Source: an uncultured bacterium
GTDB taxonomy: Bacteria > Bacillota > Clostridia > Oscillospirales > Oscillospiraceae
NCBI GenBank assembly: GCA_949288405.1
Contig: CASEKM010000087.1
Coordinates: forward strand, 1 to 6,550
Reading direction: 5' to 3'
DNA length: 6,550 nucleotides
Below, one piece after another: positions 5,870 to 6,550 of the stretch. The notes under the pieces were generated by a model that worked only from the letters and a program-made list of their open reading frames with translations, had not been told where the DNA came from and did no database searches. Position 1 is the stretch's first letter. The number at the start of each line of letters is the position of its first letter. The translations under genes and the position numbers were made by a program.

Positions 5870-6060
5870 AATTCCTCCCTATTTGAACGGACCAAAGCCT
5901 TCCCCCCACAGGGGGGAAGGTGGCTGGCCGTAGGCCAGACGGATGAGGGGGGCTTGAGAGAGCTCAACACCTCTCTAGTCACCCTCATCAGTCACCCTGA
6001 CGGGTGACAGCTTCCCCCTTCTAGGGTGAAGCCTGGTCCCAACTCAAATAAGGAGGAATT
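5870..6060. mobile_element. 191-bp palindromic MITE-like element
   Basis: The outer arms AATTCCTCCCTATTTGA (5870-5886) and the complement of 6044-6060 match at 16 of 17 positions. Similarity continues inward through ACCA, GCCTTCC and GATGAGGG blocks, so each half is an imperfect inverted copy of the other. Nested hairpins are clear: CCTTCCCCCC/GGGGGGAAGG (5898-5920), CTGGCC/GGCCAG (5924-5938), GATGAGGG (5942-5949) with CCCTCATC (5982-5989), GTCACCC/GGGTGAC (5991-6008) and GCTTC/GAAGC (6010-6032). Elements with GCCTTCCCC hairpins and CCTCATC blocks are common between genes of gut Clostridia, as I recall. It encodes no protein, so if mobile it would need a transposase in trans. I see no convincing target duplication. 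The right arm contains the ribosome-binding site of the following gene. Confidence 0.65.
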
Positions 6061-6064
6061 TTTT

Positions 6065-6550
6065 ATGGCGAGCAATTATACGGAACATTACGACCTGTGC
6101 CAGTGGGAGGCAACGGACCAGGTACAGCGGACGGAATTCAATGCGGACAATGCCAAGATCGACGCGGCGCTGGACGGATTAGAACACGGAAAAGCGGCGC
6201 AGGATGAGGTCGACGTGCTCACTGATACTGTGGCCGCTTTGACGGAAACAGTTACTGCTCTGTCAGGCAATATGGGAAACTGTACGATTTATAGGACCAG
6301 TTATGTGGGGACCGGGACGTACGGAACTGAAAGTCCAAATTCCATTTCCTTTCCCAAACAGCCGCTGGTGGTACTGATTGGTGACTGCGGCACAGACGGC
6401 CGGTTCTTTTATGCGATCTACGGCATGACCAAAACCTTTGCCCAGGCCACTGGTTATTCCGTCAACAATCTGGGTTGGAGCGGAAATACCCTTACATGGA
6501 ACCACCATATGGGACCGGGCGGTCAGTTGAATAGTGCCGGGGTCACTTAT
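6065..6550 (+). CDS. phage-tail-fibre-like protein, cut by window end
   Basis: The visible 162 residues start at the ATG at 6065, with AGGAGG (6051-6056) 8 nt upstream. No stop occurs before the window ends. The first 36 residues contain QWEATDQVQRTEF and NADNAKIDAAL, a layout typical of N-terminal attachment regions of tail fibre or baseplate-associated proteins (FNxDNxKIDxAL type). Residues about 44-70 look like a short coiled coil (DEVDVLTDTVAALTETVTAL). The rest, with VGTGTYGTESPNSISFPKQP at 81-100 and NSAGVTY at the edge, resembles small beta-rich C-terminal fibre domains, so the end may be near. It is the only plus-strand gene and looks less GC-rich than the rnf genes, which may indicate phage origin. 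Receptor and role are unknown. No other phage gene is visible. Confidence 0.75.
   Translation, partial: MASNYTEHYDLCQWEATDQVQRTEFNADNAKIDAALDGLEHGKAAQDEVDVLTDTVAALTETVTALSGNMGNCTIYRTSYVGTGTYGTESPNSISFPKQPLVVLIGDCGTDGRFFYAIYGMTKTFAQATGYSVNNLGWSGNTLTWNHHMGPGGQLNSAGVTY

Noticed and set aside
5475..5909. N-terminal extension of RnfC to an ATG at 5909
   Set aside because: The extra residues have no similarity to RnfC and cross the dyad and part of the palindromic element. The ATG at 5474 has a perfect AGGAGG and the family-typical N-terminus.
5870..6060. Invertible promoter (phase switch) between the 17-bp arms
   Set aside because: Inverted arms upstream of a surface-type gene fit the idea, but the interior is GC-rich hairpins with no credible -35/-10, and no invertase is visible.

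Overview
The window looks like a chromosomal segment of a GC-rich anaerobic gut clostridium, most likely of the Oscillospiraceae (Flavonifractor, Oscillibacter or Lawsonibacter type). The lineage call rests on the Rnf-type redox genes, the strong AGGAGG ribosome-binding sites, the small XRE regulator paired with a membrane protein, and a GC-rich palindromic intergenic element of the style common in those genomes. It is an inference, not a measured assignment.

Layout from left to right. Positions 1-228 hold no gene. They contain two hairpins that read as terminators on the minus strand and a cluster of 11-bp-spaced GGTAGAC repeats. Positions 229-1738 (minus) form a three-gene operon: a 67-aa XRE repressor, a four-helix membrane protein and an RluA-family pseudouridine synthase. 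The genes are linked by two 4-bp ATGA overlaps. The promoter (1782-1809) is covered by three 16-bp dyads spaced 22-23 bp apart, which suggests autoregulation. A rho-independent terminator (1831-1864) separates this operon from the next one upstream.

Positions 1879-5474 (minus) form an Rnf-type electron transport operon in the order rnfC, rnfD::rnfG (one fused reading frame), rnfA. A complete Rnf complex also has RnfE and RnfB. Neither is present, and the operon is closed by its own terminator right after rnfA. RnfC keeps both [4Fe-4S] motifs, and the fusion keeps both predicted flavinylation threonines. RnfA, however, has Gly where the family has the TM1 Cys that binds the intramembrane [2Fe-2S] cluster, with a Cys one helical turn earlier. 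This reduced, divergent Rnf module is the most interesting object here. It may borrow E and B subunits from another locus, or it may be a different electron-transfer device.

Positions 5475-6064 are intergenic. They contain an 18-bp dyad upstream of rnfC and a 191-bp palindromic element (5870-6060) with 17-bp outer arms and nested hairpins. The element's right arm supplies the ribosome-binding site of the last gene. That gene, from 6065 on the plus strand and cut by the window end, encodes a phage-tail-fibre-like protein.
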